The notes under the pieces were generated by a model, which worked only from the letters and a program-made list of their open reading frames with translations, had not been told where the DNA came from and did no database searches. A stretch of DNA of 64,000 nucleotides from Stenotrophomonas sp. ISL-67 (GTDB lineage Bacteria > Pseudomonadota > Gammaproteobacteria > Xanthomonadales > Xanthomonadaceae). The DNA is taken from assembly GCF_018612915.1 (NCBI RefSeq), contig NZ_JAGGRL010000001.1, positions 248,001 through 312,000 of the forward strand, given 5' to 3'. Below, piece after piece: positions 44,075-52,230 of this stretch; position 1 is the first letter of the stretch; each line of letters opens with the position of its first letter. Made by a program: the position numbers and the translations under genes.

Positions 44075-44122
44075 GCGCCAATCCTGATCCATAACACCCG
44101 CGAAGCCTGCTAGGATTGGCGC
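44075..44122. promoter_or_regulatory. 11-bp inverted repeat in the SRPBCC gene promoter region
   Basis: GCGCCAATCCT (44075-44085) and AGGATTGGCGC (44112-44122) are exact complements separated by 26 bases. The right arm overlaps TAGGAT (44111-44116), a plausible -10 box, 53 bases before the start codon. It could be an operator or an mRNA leader stem. Confidence 0.45.
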
Positions 44123-44169
44123 TTCGCTTCAATCAACCCGGCCGTGGGATCGGCCCCGGAGACTCCTGA

Positions 44170-45249
44170 ATGACCCGTATTATCGAGTTCCTGATCGCCT
44201 TGGGGATCGTGGCTGGCCTGTTCGTCATCATTGGCGTTGTGCTGCCGGGCGAGCGTCACATTACCGAAAGCGTCGAGACCAACCGCAAGATGACGATCGT
44301 GTATGACACGGTCAACAGCCTGCGCCGCTTCAAGGACTGGAACCCGCTCCTGCTGCGCGATCCCGCCGTTGAACTCAAGCACTCCGGCCCCGCCGCTGGC
44401 GCGGGTGCCCGCCTGGACTACACCTCCAAGGATTCCACCCTGGGCCAGGGTAGCTGGGAGATCACCGCGTCCGAGCCGAACAAGCGCGTCGACATCGCCA
44501 TCGAAGACGCGACCAAGGGCCACGACAAGAAGACCAGCTTCATCCTTGAGCCGACCGGCAAGGGTGGCCGCAACGTCAAGATCACCCAGGACTACAGCGT
44601 CAAGTACGGCTGGAACCTGTTTGGTCGTTACGCGGGCCTGTACGTCAGCCGTCACGTCGGTGACGACCTGAAACTGGGTCTGTCGCGCATGGCCAACATG
44701 CTGGCCACCGTGCCGAACATCGACTACCGCACCGCCGAAGCCCCGCTCACCGACCTGGCCATCATCGATGCCCCGGCCGAAGACCTGCTGGTCGTCACCG
44801 CCGGCAACGTCGACCGCGGCGAAGCGACCATCACCAAGTCCATCAAGGACAACCAGGAATGGATCAAGCGCGTGATGGAGGCCAATGACCTCGAAGCCGC
44901 CGGTCCGTTCCGCATCATCACCACTGACTTCGGTCAGGAGAAGTACGCCTTCGACGTGGCCCAGCCGGTCAAGAAGAAGGGTACCGAAGGCGCTTCGGCT
45001 GAAGCCCTGACGGTGAAGATCGACGGTGGCGCTCCGGTCAAGTACGTGCACGTGGCTCCGCACCGTACCGCCCACGCCAGGTACACCGGCCACATGGCTG
45101 GCCTGGACATCGCCCGCAACGCCCTGCGTGCCTGGGCGGTGACCGGCGGCAACGAAGTCATCGATCGTCCGTATGAGTCCTGGAACGCAGGCGTGGAGAA
45201 GTCGTTCACGCCGGAAGCGACCTACGACATCTACTGGGCCGTCAAGTAA
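44170..45249 (+). CDS. SRPBCC–GyrI-like two-domain membrane-anchored protein
   Basis: 359 residues. One N-terminal membrane span (about 4-25) anchors the protein. A SRPBCC/polyketide-cyclase-like domain follows (about 40-185: YDTVNSLRRFKDWNPLLLRDP, WEITASEPNKRVDI), and then a GyrI/AraC-effector-like small-molecule-binding domain (about 195-359, ending DRPYESW...TYDIYWAVK). Both folds bind hydrophobic or cationic ligands; no catalytic motif is visible. The ligand is unknown. It is monocistronic, with a strong terminator and an inverted repeat in its leader that might reflect regulation. Confidence 0.78.
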   Translation: MTRIIEFLIALGIVAGLFVIIGVVLPGERHITESVETNRKMTIVYDTVNSLRRFKDWNPLLLRDPAVELKHSGPAAGAGARLDYTSKDSTLGQGSWEITASEPNKRVDIAIEDATKGHDKKTSFILEPTGKGGRNVKITQDYSVKYGWNLFGRYAGLYVSRHVGDDLKLGLSRMANMLATVPNIDYRTAEAPLTDLAIIDAPAEDLLVVTAGNVDRGEATITKSIKDNQEWIKRVMEANDLEAAGPFRIITTDFGQEKYAFDVAQPVKKKGTEGASAEALTVKIDGGAPVKYVHVAPHRTAHARYTGHMAGLDIARNALRAWAVTGGNEVIDRPYESWNAGVEKSFTPEATYDIYWAVK

Positions 45250-45281
45250 ACCGACGGCTACGCTGATGTAATGCAGAACAG

Positions 45282-45315
45282 AAAACGCGCCGCTTCCTGC
45301 GGCGCGTTTTTTTTT
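45282..45315 (+). terminator. Strong intrinsic terminator
   Basis: AAAACGCGCCGC/GCGGCGCGTTTT stem with a five-base loop followed by a nine-T run, 33 bases past the SRPBCC-GyrI stop. Confidence 0.95.
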
Positions 45316-45331
45316 GGAGAACGAGGCAGCC

Positions 45332-45703
45332 ATGCTCAACCTGGAACGACGCGCGCGTAAACCTTCGCTGCTGGCCTGCCTTGGCGGCCTGCTGGCCGCC
45401 ACTGCGGTAGGGCTGTCGGCCTATGCCTCGCACGGCATCGCCGAACCGCTGGCGCAGTCGCACGTGAACACGGCCGCGTTCTTCGCGTTCGGCCACGGCG
45501 CGGCGCTGGCGGTGCTCGGCCCGACCCAGCAGAACAGCCTGGGCAAGCTGGCCCTGTACGTGCTGCTGCTGGGCACGCTGCTGTTCTCGGGCAGCCTGGT
45601 GGCCGGTGCACTGTGGCAGTTCAGCACCGGGCTGGCCCCGGTGGGCGGCACTGCGCTGATGCTGGGCTGGGCGGTATACGGGCTCAACGCCCTGAGGCGC
45701 TGA
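45332..45703 (+). CDS. DUF423-family membrane protein
   Basis: 123 residues, four hydrophobic helices, matching the DUF423/YgdD family (ALYVLLLGTLLFSGSLVAGALWQFS and PVGGTALMLGWAVYGL near the end; AYASHGI at the first loop). The function of the family is unknown. The ATG at 45332 with GAGG upstream is preferred to a TTG at 45314, which lies inside the terminator T-run. One base separates its stop from the downstream glycosylase gene, so the two form an operon. Confidence 0.8.
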   Translation: MLNLERRARKPSLLACLGGLLAATAVGLSAYASHGIAEPLAQSHVNTAAFFAFGHGAALAVLGPTQQNSLGKLALYVLLLGTLLFSGSLVAGALWQFSTGLAPVGGTALMLGWAVYGLNALRR

Positions 45704-45704
45704 C

Positions 45705-46379
45705 ATGCCCCGGTTCCGTCGCGGTTTCGATGTGCAGGAGGCGCACGACTGGCTGTCGCGGCGTGACCGTCGGCTGGGCACCTGGATGAAGCGGCTCGGG
45801 CCGGTCGAGCCGCCACCCGGCTGGGCGCGCAGCTTCGATCCCGTGGATGCGCTGGCCCGCGCCATCCTGTTCCAGCAGCTCAGCGGCAAGGCCGCCTCGA
45901 CGATTGTTGGACGGGTCGAGGCCGCCATCGGCAGCACCCGCCTGCATGCCGATACCCTGGCGCGCATCGACGATCCTGGCCTGCGCGTGTGCGGGGTGTC
46001 CGGCAACAAGGCGCTGGCCCTGCGCGACCTGGCCCGGCGCGAAGCGGCCGGCGAAATTCCCGACCTGCGGCGCATGTCGGTGATGGAGCACGACGCGATC
46101 ATCGACGCGCTGGTGCCGATCCGCGGCATTGGCCGCTGGACCGTGGAGATGATGCTGATGTTCCGGCTCGGCCGCCCCGACATCCTGCCGATCGACGACC
46201 TGGGCGTGCGCAAGGGTGCCCAGCGCGTGGACAAGGCAGAGCTGATGCCGACCCCGAAAGCGCTGGCCGCACGCGGCGAGAAGTGGGGCCCGTTCCGGAC
46301 CTACGCCAGCCTGTACCTGTGGCGCATCGCCGATTTCAGCGAGATCCCGAAGACGGCAACCAACCGTTCGCAGGATTGA
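45705..46379 (+). CDS. DNA-3-methyladenine glycosylase II (AlkA-type)
   Basis: 224 residues of the HhH-GPD base-excision-repair superfamily. The helix-hairpin-helix LVPIRGIGRWTVEMML (about 136-151) and the catalytic Asp in LPIDDLGVRKG (Asp165) are intact, and AILFQQLSGKAASTI is the conserved N-terminal helix. It removes alkylated purines from DNA. It is shorter than E. coli AlkA, lacking the N-terminal beta domain, like many bacterial MPG2 proteins. Located directly after the DUF423 gene. Confidence 0.88.
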   Translation: MPRFRRGFDVQEAHDWLSRRDRRLGTWMKRLGPVEPPPGWARSFDPVDALARAILFQQLSGKAASTIVGRVEAAIGSTRLHADTLARIDDPGLRVCGVSGNKALALRDLARREAAGEIPDLRRMSVMEHDAIIDALVPIRGIGRWTVEMMLMFRLGRPDILPIDDLGVRKGAQRVDKAELMPTPKALAARGEKWGPFRTYASLYLWRIADFSEIPKTATNRSQD

Positions 46380-46403
46380 TATTTGCTCCTTCGTTGCTGC
46401 TAT

Positions 46404-46425
46404 GACACGCATGGCGTGGCTCTAC
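46404..46425 (-). repeat. SMAG/REP palindrome
   Basis: On the minus strand GTAGAGCCACGCCATGCGTGTC. Its first four bases, GTAG, contain the TAG stop codon of the minus-strand membrane-protein gene ending at 46422. Confidence 0.8.
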
Positions 46426-46931
46426 CCTGCGATGTCCACCTTCGGCGCAAACGCAGGGTCATCACTGAGCCGCGTGCGCGGCGGACGGCTGCGCACATCG
46501 CGCAGATGGCGGTGGTAGCGGAAGGTGGCGAGGGTGCCGCGGATGCTGACGAAGGTGAGCACCGCAAGGAAACCGATGCCGCTCAGCGAACCCTGGCCGT
46601 TCGCAATATTCGCCAATGCGCCGAGCGCGGACAAGCCGCACATCGCCAGCACCGCGCACGCTGCCACGCGGCTGCGCTTGTACACCCCGAACGCCGCCAG
46701 GAAGTAGATCCCGACGACAAAGGCGAGCGGAAGGATCATCCAGAGGCTCTGCCGCGGACCCGCGAACACCATGAAGCCGGCGGCGGTGGCGGTAAAAAGC
46801 CCCATCACCGCCACGAGAACATACATGTGCTTGATGGGGCTGGTGATCTCACGAGGCGCCTCATCGCGGCGGTCGGGGCCCGCGGTCCTGGGTGCTACGT
46901 GGCTGGCCTGGTACGGGCTCTGGTCTTCCAT
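46422..46931 (-). CDS. Uncharacterised small membrane protein
   Basis: 169 residues. A short hydrophilic N-terminus (MEDQSPYQAS) is followed by four hydrophobic segments between about residues 38 and 145 (YVLVAVMGLFTATAAGFMVFAG, ILPLAFVVGIYFLAAFGVY, VAACAVLAMCGLSALGAL, GIGFLAVLTFVSIRGTLATF) and a basic cytosolic tail. No family recognised. AGGAG lies about ten bases upstream of the ATG. Its TAG stop is part of a REP GTAG. It is the last gene in the minus-strand run starting at 49556, but a REP pair separates it from the M15 gene. Confidence 0.7.
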   Translation of the reverse strand: MEDQSPYQASHVAPRTAGPDRRDEAPREITSPIKHMYVLVAVMGLFTATAAGFMVFAGPRQSLWMILPLAFVVGIYFLAAFGVYKRSRVAACAVLAMCGLSALGALANIANGQGSLSGIGFLAVLTFVSIRGTLATFRYHRHLRDVRSRPPRTRLSDDPAFAPKVDIAG

Positions 46932-46980
46932 GACGGCGCTTCTCCTGATGGTTTCGCAAAGCTTAACGCGAGATGTATCA

Positions 46981-47047
46981 GTAGAGCCACGCCCTGCGTG
47001 GCTGCTTGGCGTCGGATGGGGCGCAGCCACGCAGGGCGTGGCTCTAC
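46981..47047. repeat. Inverted pair of SMAG/REP palindromes
   Basis: Forward copy 46981-47005 and reverse copy 47023-47047 are exact inverted copies (GTAGAGCCACGCC... and its complement) around a 17-base spacer. The reverse copy's GTAG supplies the TAG stop of the M15 peptidase gene. Confidence 0.85.
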
Positions 47048-47847
47048 CCGCCGGTCCAGTACCAGTGCCAGGGCTCGTAGACGATGCCGTGGGGATTGTC
47101 GCGGGGGTAACTCAGCCGGAACCCGTGCATTGCCGCGTGTGCCGTCAGCCACGCAAACGCAGGCGTGGCTTCGAAGCTCTCCTCGGCCGGCGGCTCGCCC
47201 GGGCAGCTGATATCCAGCGCCCGCCCGCTGTGATGCTCGCTGTAACCGGGCGCGGCGTTGACCTGCAGGATCTTGGCCACCTCCAGCCCGCGCGCACGTT
47301 TGCGCGCGAAGATGCCCAGCTGGTAATCGTGGCTGCGGTAGCCGGAGATGGCCTCCAGCACGATGTCGTCGCGCGCGGCCTGCTGCCGCATGCGCTGCCA
47401 GCCCAGCGCCGCACCCTGCTGCAGCCACAGCGGTCGGCGGTAGCGGTCGAAGCCGGCAAGGGCCAACCGCGCAGGCTCGGCTTCCAGCGCAAGGCCGGTG
47501 TCGCCTTCGTAGCGCCCGGCATCGATGCCCAGCGCCTGCAACCGCTGCTCCAGGCCGCTCAGCGGCAGCAGCGCATCGGGGGCGTAGGCGCGCTGCGAGC
47601 CGTGCAGCGCCTGGTCCAGTGCATCCAATGCCTGCTCGATGCCCGGCTCGCGCATCAGGTGCGGCACCAGTGGCAGCAGGCCGTGCGCGGTGGCGGCGGC
47701 CAGGTACTGCCCATCGCGCTTGCGCCGCAGCACCCAGCGCGCCCGGGCCAGTGCCCGCGCGTCGGCGTTGCTGCGCGCGCGCAGCAGGCCGCCGGGCCAC
47801 AGTTCGATGTCGGCGGTGTTGATCAGCAGGGCAGGGTAGCGGCGCAT
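47044..47847 (-). CDS. M15B (VanY-type) D-alanyl-D-alanine carboxypeptidase
   Basis: 267 residues. The C-terminal half is a VanY-type zinc carboxypeptidase: SEHHSGRALDI (203-213) supplies His205 and Asp212, and PWHWYW (259-264) supplies His261. The upstream ISGYRSHDYQ motif is also typical. It trims D-Ala-D-Ala ends of peptidoglycan or related peptides. The N-terminal ~115 residues are an accessory domain I do not recognise. No signal peptide is apparent, which is unusual for a wall enzyme. It lies 60 bases after the alpha/beta hydrolase gene. The TAG stop derives from a REP. Confidence 0.82.
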   Translation of the reverse strand: MRRYPALLINTADIELWPGGLLRARSNADARALARARWVLRRKRDGQYLAAATAHGLLPLVPHLMREPGIEQALDALDQALHGSQRAYAPDALLPLSGLEQRLQALGIDAGRYEGDTGLALEAEPARLALAGFDRYRRPLWLQQGAALGWQRMRQQAARDDIVLEAISGYRSHDYQLGIFARKRARGLEVAKILQVNAAPGYSEHHSGRALDISCPGEPPAEESFEATPAFAWLTAHAAMHGFRLSYPRDNPHGIVYEPWHWYWTGG

Positions 47848-47906
47848 GCGAACAGCTTAGCGTGTGGCCTGCGCGTTCAGCGTTACTCGGATCGCGGCTG
47901 GGCGGC

Positions 47907-49202
47907 TCACGGTTGGGCCCTTATCCAGACCGCCACATCGTCGACCAGCTGTGTCGAGACGTGGCCTGCGACGCTGTACTCCTGCAGCGAACCCGGGCCT
48001 TCGCCGGCGATGCCGAGGTGGTTCAGGGCCGGGTAGCGGTGGAAGCGCGCCTTCGGACCTTCCGGCAGGCCGCGCTGCCAGCGCTGCCAGTCGACATCGG
48101 TCACCTGGAAATCGCGCCCGCCCTGCAGCAGCAGGATCGGCTGCGCCAGGGCCTGGGCATCGGCCACCGGGTCGATCCGGTCGAACGCGCGCCAGTAGCT
48201 GGCGGGTTGACCGAGCGGCAGGTCTTTCGCCGCGACTGCAGCGGTGCCGCGCACGCTGGCGATCTGCGCGTCGAGGCGATCCAATGCCACTTGGTCGGCG
48301 GCGCTGATCTCGCCATCCAGGTTCAACAGGTACCGGTTCTGCTCGGGCAGCAGGGTCAGCAGCGAACGCGCCGGTGCCGACCACAGCACCAGCCCCGCGA
48401 CCTTGCCTGAATGCGACGCGATGCGCGGGGCCAGCATGCCGCCCTGGCTGTGCCCCATCACGTAGACGTGCTTCGGGTCGATGCCCGGGGTGCGCGCCAG
48501 CAGGGCGACGGCGGCGACCGCATCGTCAGTGGTTTCGTCGTCCATGGTGAAGTCGCCACGGAAGTCCTGCGGACGCGCGAGGGTGCGCTTTTCATGGCGC
48601 AGCACGGCGATGCCCTGCGCGGCCAGGCCACGCGCCACGTCCAGGAACGGCCGGTTTGGGCCGACGGTTTCGTTGCGGTCGTGGGGGCCTGAGCCGTGCA
48701 CCATCACCACCGCGCGGAACGGGCCGGTACCGTGCGGCACGGTCAGTGTGGCCGGCAATGGACCTTTGCCGGCGTCGATCTGCAGCTCGCGTTCGCTGTA
48801 GGGGGCATCGGTTGGCGGTGCCGGTGGCGGCGCGGCGTCGGCGTCGGCCGGCTGCAGCAGCAGGCCGGCGATGCGACCCTGAGCGTCCACCGTGATGAGG
48901 GCCTTGGCCGAGGCCGTGGCAAACCGCAATGTCTGTACCACGATCTGCATGCCCTGCTGTTCAACCACGTGCTGCGCACCACGCTCCTCCAGCGTGCCCA
49001 GCGATTGCCACAGCGCCTGCAACGACGCTGCGGGCGCAGCCTTGGCCATGTCCGGGGTGAACATGGCTTCGGCGCCGGCGATGTCGCCGGCCTCCAGGCG
49101 GTCCACGAACTGCTGGGCCGTCTGTTGCGGGGTAGCTGCGCTTGCGACCATCGCCACCGACGACAGCAGCAGCGCGATCAGGCCGTTGCTCCAGGTTGCC
49201 AT
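47907..49202 (-). CDS. Secreted alpha/beta hydrolase with DUF3887-like N-terminal domain
   Basis: 431 residues. Signal peptide 1-23; a DUF3887-like domain at about 25-115 (QTAQQFVDRLEAGDIAGAEAMF, LITVDAQGRIAGLLLQP); an Ala/Pro linker; then an alpha/beta hydrolase with Ser252 in GHSQGG, the HGSGPHDRNETV oxyanion loop, Asp in GGRDFQV and His in LNHLG. It is likely a periplasmic esterase or acyl hydrolase of unknown substrate. The ATG follows the DUF4177 stop by one base with GGAG upstream, so it is co-transcribed with the RHH/DUF4177 pair. Confidence 0.85.
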   Translation of the reverse strand: MATWSNGLIALLLSSVAMVASAATPQQTAQQFVDRLEAGDIAGAEAMFTPDMAKAAPAASLQALWQSLGTLEERGAQHVVEQQGMQIVVQTLRFATASAKALITVDAQGRIAGLLLQPADADAAPPPAPPTDAPYSERELQIDAGKGPLPATLTVPHGTGPFRAVVMVHGSGPHDRNETVGPNRPFLDVARGLAAQGIAVLRHEKRTLARPQDFRGDFTMDDETTDDAVAAVALLARTPGIDPKHVYVMGHSQGGMLAPRIASHSGKVAGLVLWSAPARSLLTLLPEQNRYLLNLDGEISAADQVALDRLDAQIASVRGTAAVAAKDLPLGQPASYWRAFDRIDPVADAQALAQPILLLQGGRDFQVTDVDWQRWQRGLPEGPKARFHRYPALNHLGIAGEGPGSLQEYSVAGHVSTQLVDDVAVWIRAQP

Positions 49203-49203
49203 C

Positions 49204-49380
49204 TCAGCTCTCCTTCTTGAAGAACAGGTAGGCCACGCCCATCGGCGTGGCCTGCATCACGTTCACCAGCTCCCAGCCAAGTTGGCCCTGGCGGTTGAGT
49301 TCGGCCTGCAGGTCTTCCGGCTTCAGGCCGGTCCACGACGGCTTCACTTCCACGGTCAGGTAGCTCCAGCGTTTGCTCAT
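49204..49380 (-). CDS. DUF4177-family small protein
   Basis: 58 residues: starts [13 protein letters not shown], continues through a Leu/Glu/Asn helix ([20 protein letters not shown]) and ends AYLFFKKES. This is the DUF4177 pattern of strand, helix, GWELV, strand, FK. No function is established for the family. Its ATG overlaps the stop of the ribbon-helix-helix gene by four bases (ATGA), and its stop lies one base before the hydrolase start, so all three are tightly coupled. It lies below common length cut-offs and is easily missed. Confidence 0.78.
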   Translation of the reverse strand: MSKRWSYLTVEVKPSWTGLKPEDLQAELNRQGQLGWELVNVMQATPMGVAYLFFKKES

Positions 49381-49556
49381 TCCTTGCTCTCCGGATCAGG
49401 TGCGGGTTTGGGAAGGCGTCCAGCCTTGCGCAATGCGTCGCGCAGCAAGTATTCGATCTGCGCGTTGAGGCTGCGCAGCTCGTCGTCGGCCCAGCGCTGT
49501 GCTGCCGCCAGCACGTCGGCATTGATACGCAGCGGGTAGGCTTTCTTTTCGCTCAT
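49377..49556 (-). CDS. Arc/MetJ-type ribbon-helix-helix DNA-binding protein
   Basis: 59 residues. The sequence has the RHH plan: a short N-terminal strand (KAYPLRI), helix A ([13 protein letters not shown]), a turn with RSLNAQ, and helix B ([13 protein letters not shown]), then a Pro-rich tail. Such dimers bind short palindromes and usually repress their own operon. Two TGATATCA palindromes one helical turn apart lie 30-48 bases upstream of this start, overlapping the predicted promoter. The gene begins an operon with the DUF4177 and hydrolase genes. The size and ATGA overlap resemble an antitoxin-first TA module, but the partner is not a known toxin. Confidence 0.82.
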   Translation of the reverse strand: MSEKKAYPLRINADVLAAAQRWADDELRSLNAQIEYLLRDALRKAGRLPKPAPDPESKE

Positions 49557-49584
49557 GCTCAGTACAACGAACCGGTTTCGGAAA

Positions 49585-49613
49585 CTGATATCAAAGTGAT
49601 ATCAAATTTGCAA
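49585..49613 (-). promoter_or_regulatory. Promoter with twin TGATATCA operator of the RHH operon
   Basis: TGATATCA occurs at 49586-49593 and 49597-49604, each a perfect palindrome, with 11 bases centre to centre. On the minus strand TTGCAA (49608-49613) and TATCAG (49585-49590) are spaced by 17 bases and form a plausible sigma-70 promoter overlapping both operator copies. Autorepression by the RHH protein is inferred. Confidence 0.65.
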
Positions 49614-49634
49614 GTAACGGTACGCTGACGGTGC

Positions 49635-49659
49635 GCAGCGACGCAGGGCGTCGCTCTAC
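49635..49659 (-). repeat. SMAG/REP palindrome
   Basis: GTAGAGCGACGCCCTGCGTCGC type copy (reverse orientation) between the RHH operon promoter and the purT start. Confidence 0.78.
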
Positions 49660-49694
49660 AATGACTTCCCCGCCTGATGTCCGGAATTCGCACG

Positions 49695-50882
49695 ATGATC
49701 ACCCTCGGCACGCCGCTCTCTCCCTCCGCCACCCGTGTCCTGCTGCTGGGATCGGGCGAACTGGGCAAGGAGGTCGCCGTCGAGCTGCAGCGGCTGGGGG
49801 TGGAGGTCATCGCCGCCGACCGCTATGCCAACGCACCGGCCATGCAGGTGGCGCACCGCTCGCACGTGATCGACATGCTCGATGCGATGGCCTTGCGCGC
49901 GCTGATCGCCGAGGAAAAACCGCACCTGATCGTGCCTGAGATCGAAGCCATCCATACCGAGACCCTGGTCCAGTTGGAGCAGGAAACCGGCCAGCGGGTG
50001 GTGCCCACCGCGCGTGCGGCGCGACTGACCATGGACCGCGAGGGCATCCGCCGCCTGGCCGCCGAAACCCTGGGCCTGCCGACGTCGCCGTACCGCTTCG
50101 TGGACACCGAGGCGGAGTACCGGGCGGCGGTGGCGGAGATCGGCCTGCCGTGCGTGGTCAAGCCGGTCATGTCCTCATCGGGCAAGGGCCAGAGCACGCT
50201 GCGCGGCGAGGCGGACATCGCGCCGGCCTGGGACTACGCGCAGACCGGCGGTCGTGCGGGTGCGGGGCGTTGCATCGTGGAGGGCTTCATCGACTTCGAT
50301 TACGAGATCACGCTGTTGACGGTGCGGCACGCGGGCGGTACGTCGTTCTGCGCCCCGATCGGGCATTGGCAGAAGGACGGTGACTACCGCGAGAGCTGGC
50401 AACCGCAGCCGATGTCGCCGGCGGCGTTGGCGCGTGCCGAAGCGATCTCGCAGGCGATCACCGACGACCTGGGCGGCTGGGGCCTGTTCGGGGTGGAGCT
50501 GTTCGTGAAGGGCGACGAGGTGTGGTTCAGCGAAGTCTCGCCGCGCCCGCACGATACGGGGCTGGTAACGCTGGCGTCGCAGGAGCTGAGTCAGTTCGCG
50601 CTGCATGCGCGGGCGATCCTGGGCCTGCCGATCCCGCTGATCCGGCAGAGCGGCCCGTCGGCATCGTGCGCGATGCTGGCGCATGGCGAGGGCGTGCCGG
50701 TGTTCAGCAACGTGGAAGCGGCGCTGGTGCATCCGGACACGGCGCTGCGCCTGTTCGGCAAGCCGAGCGTGCACGGGCATCGGCGGGTGGGCGTGACGTT
50801 GGCGCGGGGCGCCGATATCGACGAGGCGCGGAAGATTGCGCGTGGGGCGGCGGAAGCGATCACCGTCGAATTACGCCAGTAG
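49695..50882 (+). CDS. purT: Formate-dependent phosphoribosylglycinamide formyltransferase
   Basis: 395 residues of the ATP-grasp superfamily. It makes formyl-GAR from GAR, formate and ATP in purine synthesis, as an alternative to the folate-dependent PurN. The N-terminal [23 protein letters not shown]-grasp core [15 protein letters not shown], the [22 protein letters not shown] metal/ATP site and [17 protein letters not shown] are diagnostic. The ATG at 49695 (MITLGTPLS) was chosen over one at 49677 from family length. It is divergent from the RHH operon. Confidence 0.95.
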   Translation: MITLGTPLSPSATRVLLLGSGELGKEVAVELQRLGVEVIAADRYANAPAMQVAHRSHVIDMLDAMALRALIAEEKPHLIVPEIEAIHTETLVQLEQETGQRVVPTARAARLTMDREGIRRLAAETLGLPTSPYRFVDTEAEYRAAVAEIGLPCVVKPVMSSSGKGQSTLRGEADIAPAWDYAQTGGRAGAGRCIVEGFIDFDYEITLLTVRHAGGTSFCAPIGHWQKDGDYRESWQPQPMSPAALARAEAISQAITDDLGGWGLFGVELFVKGDEVWFSEVSPRPHDTGLVTLASQELSQFALHARAILGLPIPLIRQSGPSASCAMLAHGEGVPVFSNVEAALVHPDTALRLFGKPSVHGHRRVGVTLARGADIDEARKIARGAAEAITVELRQ

Positions 50883-50899
50883 TTCGATGGCGATCGCCG

Positions 50900-50991
50900 G
50901 TAGCGCCGGCCGTTGGCCGGCCCTCCGGGATCCAACATCGTGCGGGCCGGCCAACGGCCGGCTCTACCCGCCGGGCAGAGCCCGGCTCTAC
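50900..50991. repeat. Cluster of three SMAG/REP palindromes
   Basis: Forward copy 50900-50922, reverse copies 50945-50967 and 50970-50991. The last copy's GTAG contains the TAG stop codon of the convergent EEP-family gene. The cluster fills the whole gap between the convergent purT and EEP genes. Confidence 0.82.
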
Positions 50992-52193
50992 CGCACGTCC
51001 ACCCACACCAGGTGGTGGTCGCTGCCATCTGCAATCTTCGCTTCCGGCGTTTCATTCGCCGGCCAGAACACGCCGCTGCCGATGTACTCGAAACCCACCG
51101 ACGGCAGCACGTAATCCAGCCGCATGGTGCCGGACTTCGGGCCGAAATCGCCGGTGGCGTGGAACGGTGCGCCTTGGCGCACGATGCCCTTTTCGGCATA
51201 CGCCAGGCTGGTCTGCTCGGCACCCACGCTGCGCGGGGTGGGGTAGCGCAGCACGCGCGCGTTCTCGATCAGTTCGACAATCGCGTCATGCCGGCCATCG
51301 CCGTCCACCGGGTCGTTGTTGAGGTCGCCAAGGATCACGAAGCGCGCGTCCTGGGCCAGGCCGCCACACTGGCCACGGTCATCGCACAGCCAGGGTTTTT
51401 CGCCGGCCGACAGGTATTCCTGCCACAGCCGCAGTTCGTCGTGGTTGCGCGCGACGTTGCGCTTCTCCGGGCCGTCGAACACCGGCGGGGTGGGGTGCGA
51501 GACCAGGGCGTGCACCACGCCGTTCGGCGTGTTCACCGGCACGTCCCAATGCGATTTGGACGACAGCCGCAGCTGCGACCACACGTGGTCGTTGTAGAAC
51601 GCCGTGCCGCTGCGCGGGTCGATCGGGCGCAGGGCGCCGGGCAGCGTGCTCCACTTCAGCAACTGGAAGCTGCGCACCTTGGCTTCGTCGATCGGGTAGC
51701 GCGATAGCACCAGCATGCCGTACTGGCCCGGATGCAGGCCGTAACCCCAGGCATCGTTGCCGCGGTTGCGGCCGTCGCCGCCGATCTGGCCGTTGTTGTC
51801 CAGGTCCAGCCCGCTCTGCACGCCGGTGTTGACCGGGGCCAGGTAGCGGTAGGCGAAGTGCAGCGGCTCGCCGCCGCCGGGCTGGGCCACTTCCAGGTAG
51901 CGCTGCTGGAACAGGTCGGCGGCGCGGTGGGCGTCGTCGTAGTCGAATTCGTTGAGCAGCACCAGGTCCGGGCGCACCTGCTGCAGCACGGCGGCGATCT
52001 TGCGCGCGTGCGCGCTGTCGCCTTCCAGTTCGGCGATCAGCCCGCCGGTTTCGTCGCTGTACAGCGAGGTGTTGTAGGTGGCGATCCGCAGCGGTGCGGA
52101 AGCGGAATCCGGCATGGCGGCGGTCTTGGTCGGGGTTTGGGCGCAGGCGCCGCAGAGCAGGGCCAGGGCAAGGATCAGGGGACGCGATTTCAT
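50988..52193 (-). CDS. Endonuclease/exonuclease/phosphatase-family probable lipoprotein
   Basis: 401 residues. The N-terminus (LILALALLCGACAQTP) looks like a lipoprotein signal with Cys near residue 17, though the -3 position is not the usual Leu. The body has the EEP fold motifs: IATYNTSLY, VLLNEFDYDD, HPTPPVF, VILGDLNNDP (catalytic Asp/Asn pair), MRLDYVLPS and the final SDHHLVWVDV. Members hydrolyse phosphoesters (nucleic acids, phospholipids, inositol phosphates); here it would act in the periplasm or outer membrane. The TAG stop is supplied by an adjoining REP. Confidence 0.85.
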   Translation of the reverse strand: MKSRPLILALALLCGACAQTPTKTAAMPDSASAPLRIATYNTSLYSDETGGLIAELEGDSAHARKIAAVLQQVRPDLVLLNEFDYDDAHRAADLFQQRYLEVAQPGGGEPLHFAYRYLAPVNTGVQSGLDLDNNGQIGGDGRNRGNDAWGYGLHPGQYGMLVLSRYPIDEAKVRSFQLLKWSTLPGALRPIDPRSGTAFYNDHVWSQLRLSSKSHWDVPVNTPNGVVHALVSHPTPPVFDGPEKRNVARNHDELRLWQEYLSAGEKPWLCDDRGQCGGLAQDARFVILGDLNNDPVDGDGRHDAIVELIENARVLRYPTPRSVGAEQTSLAYAEKGIVRQGAPFHATGDFGPKSGTMRLDYVLPSVGFEYIGSGVFWPANETPEAKIADGSDHHLVWVDVR

Positions 52194-52230
52194 GCCGCTA
52201 TTCTGCACGGGCGCGCATTGCAATGGCGGG

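Noticed and set aside
49377..49556. Classic type II toxin-antitoxin operon
   Set aside because: The RHH protein fits an antitoxin, but the partner has the DUF4177 pattern and not any known toxin fold, and the operon continues into enzyme genes. Kept as a regulatory-module finding instead.
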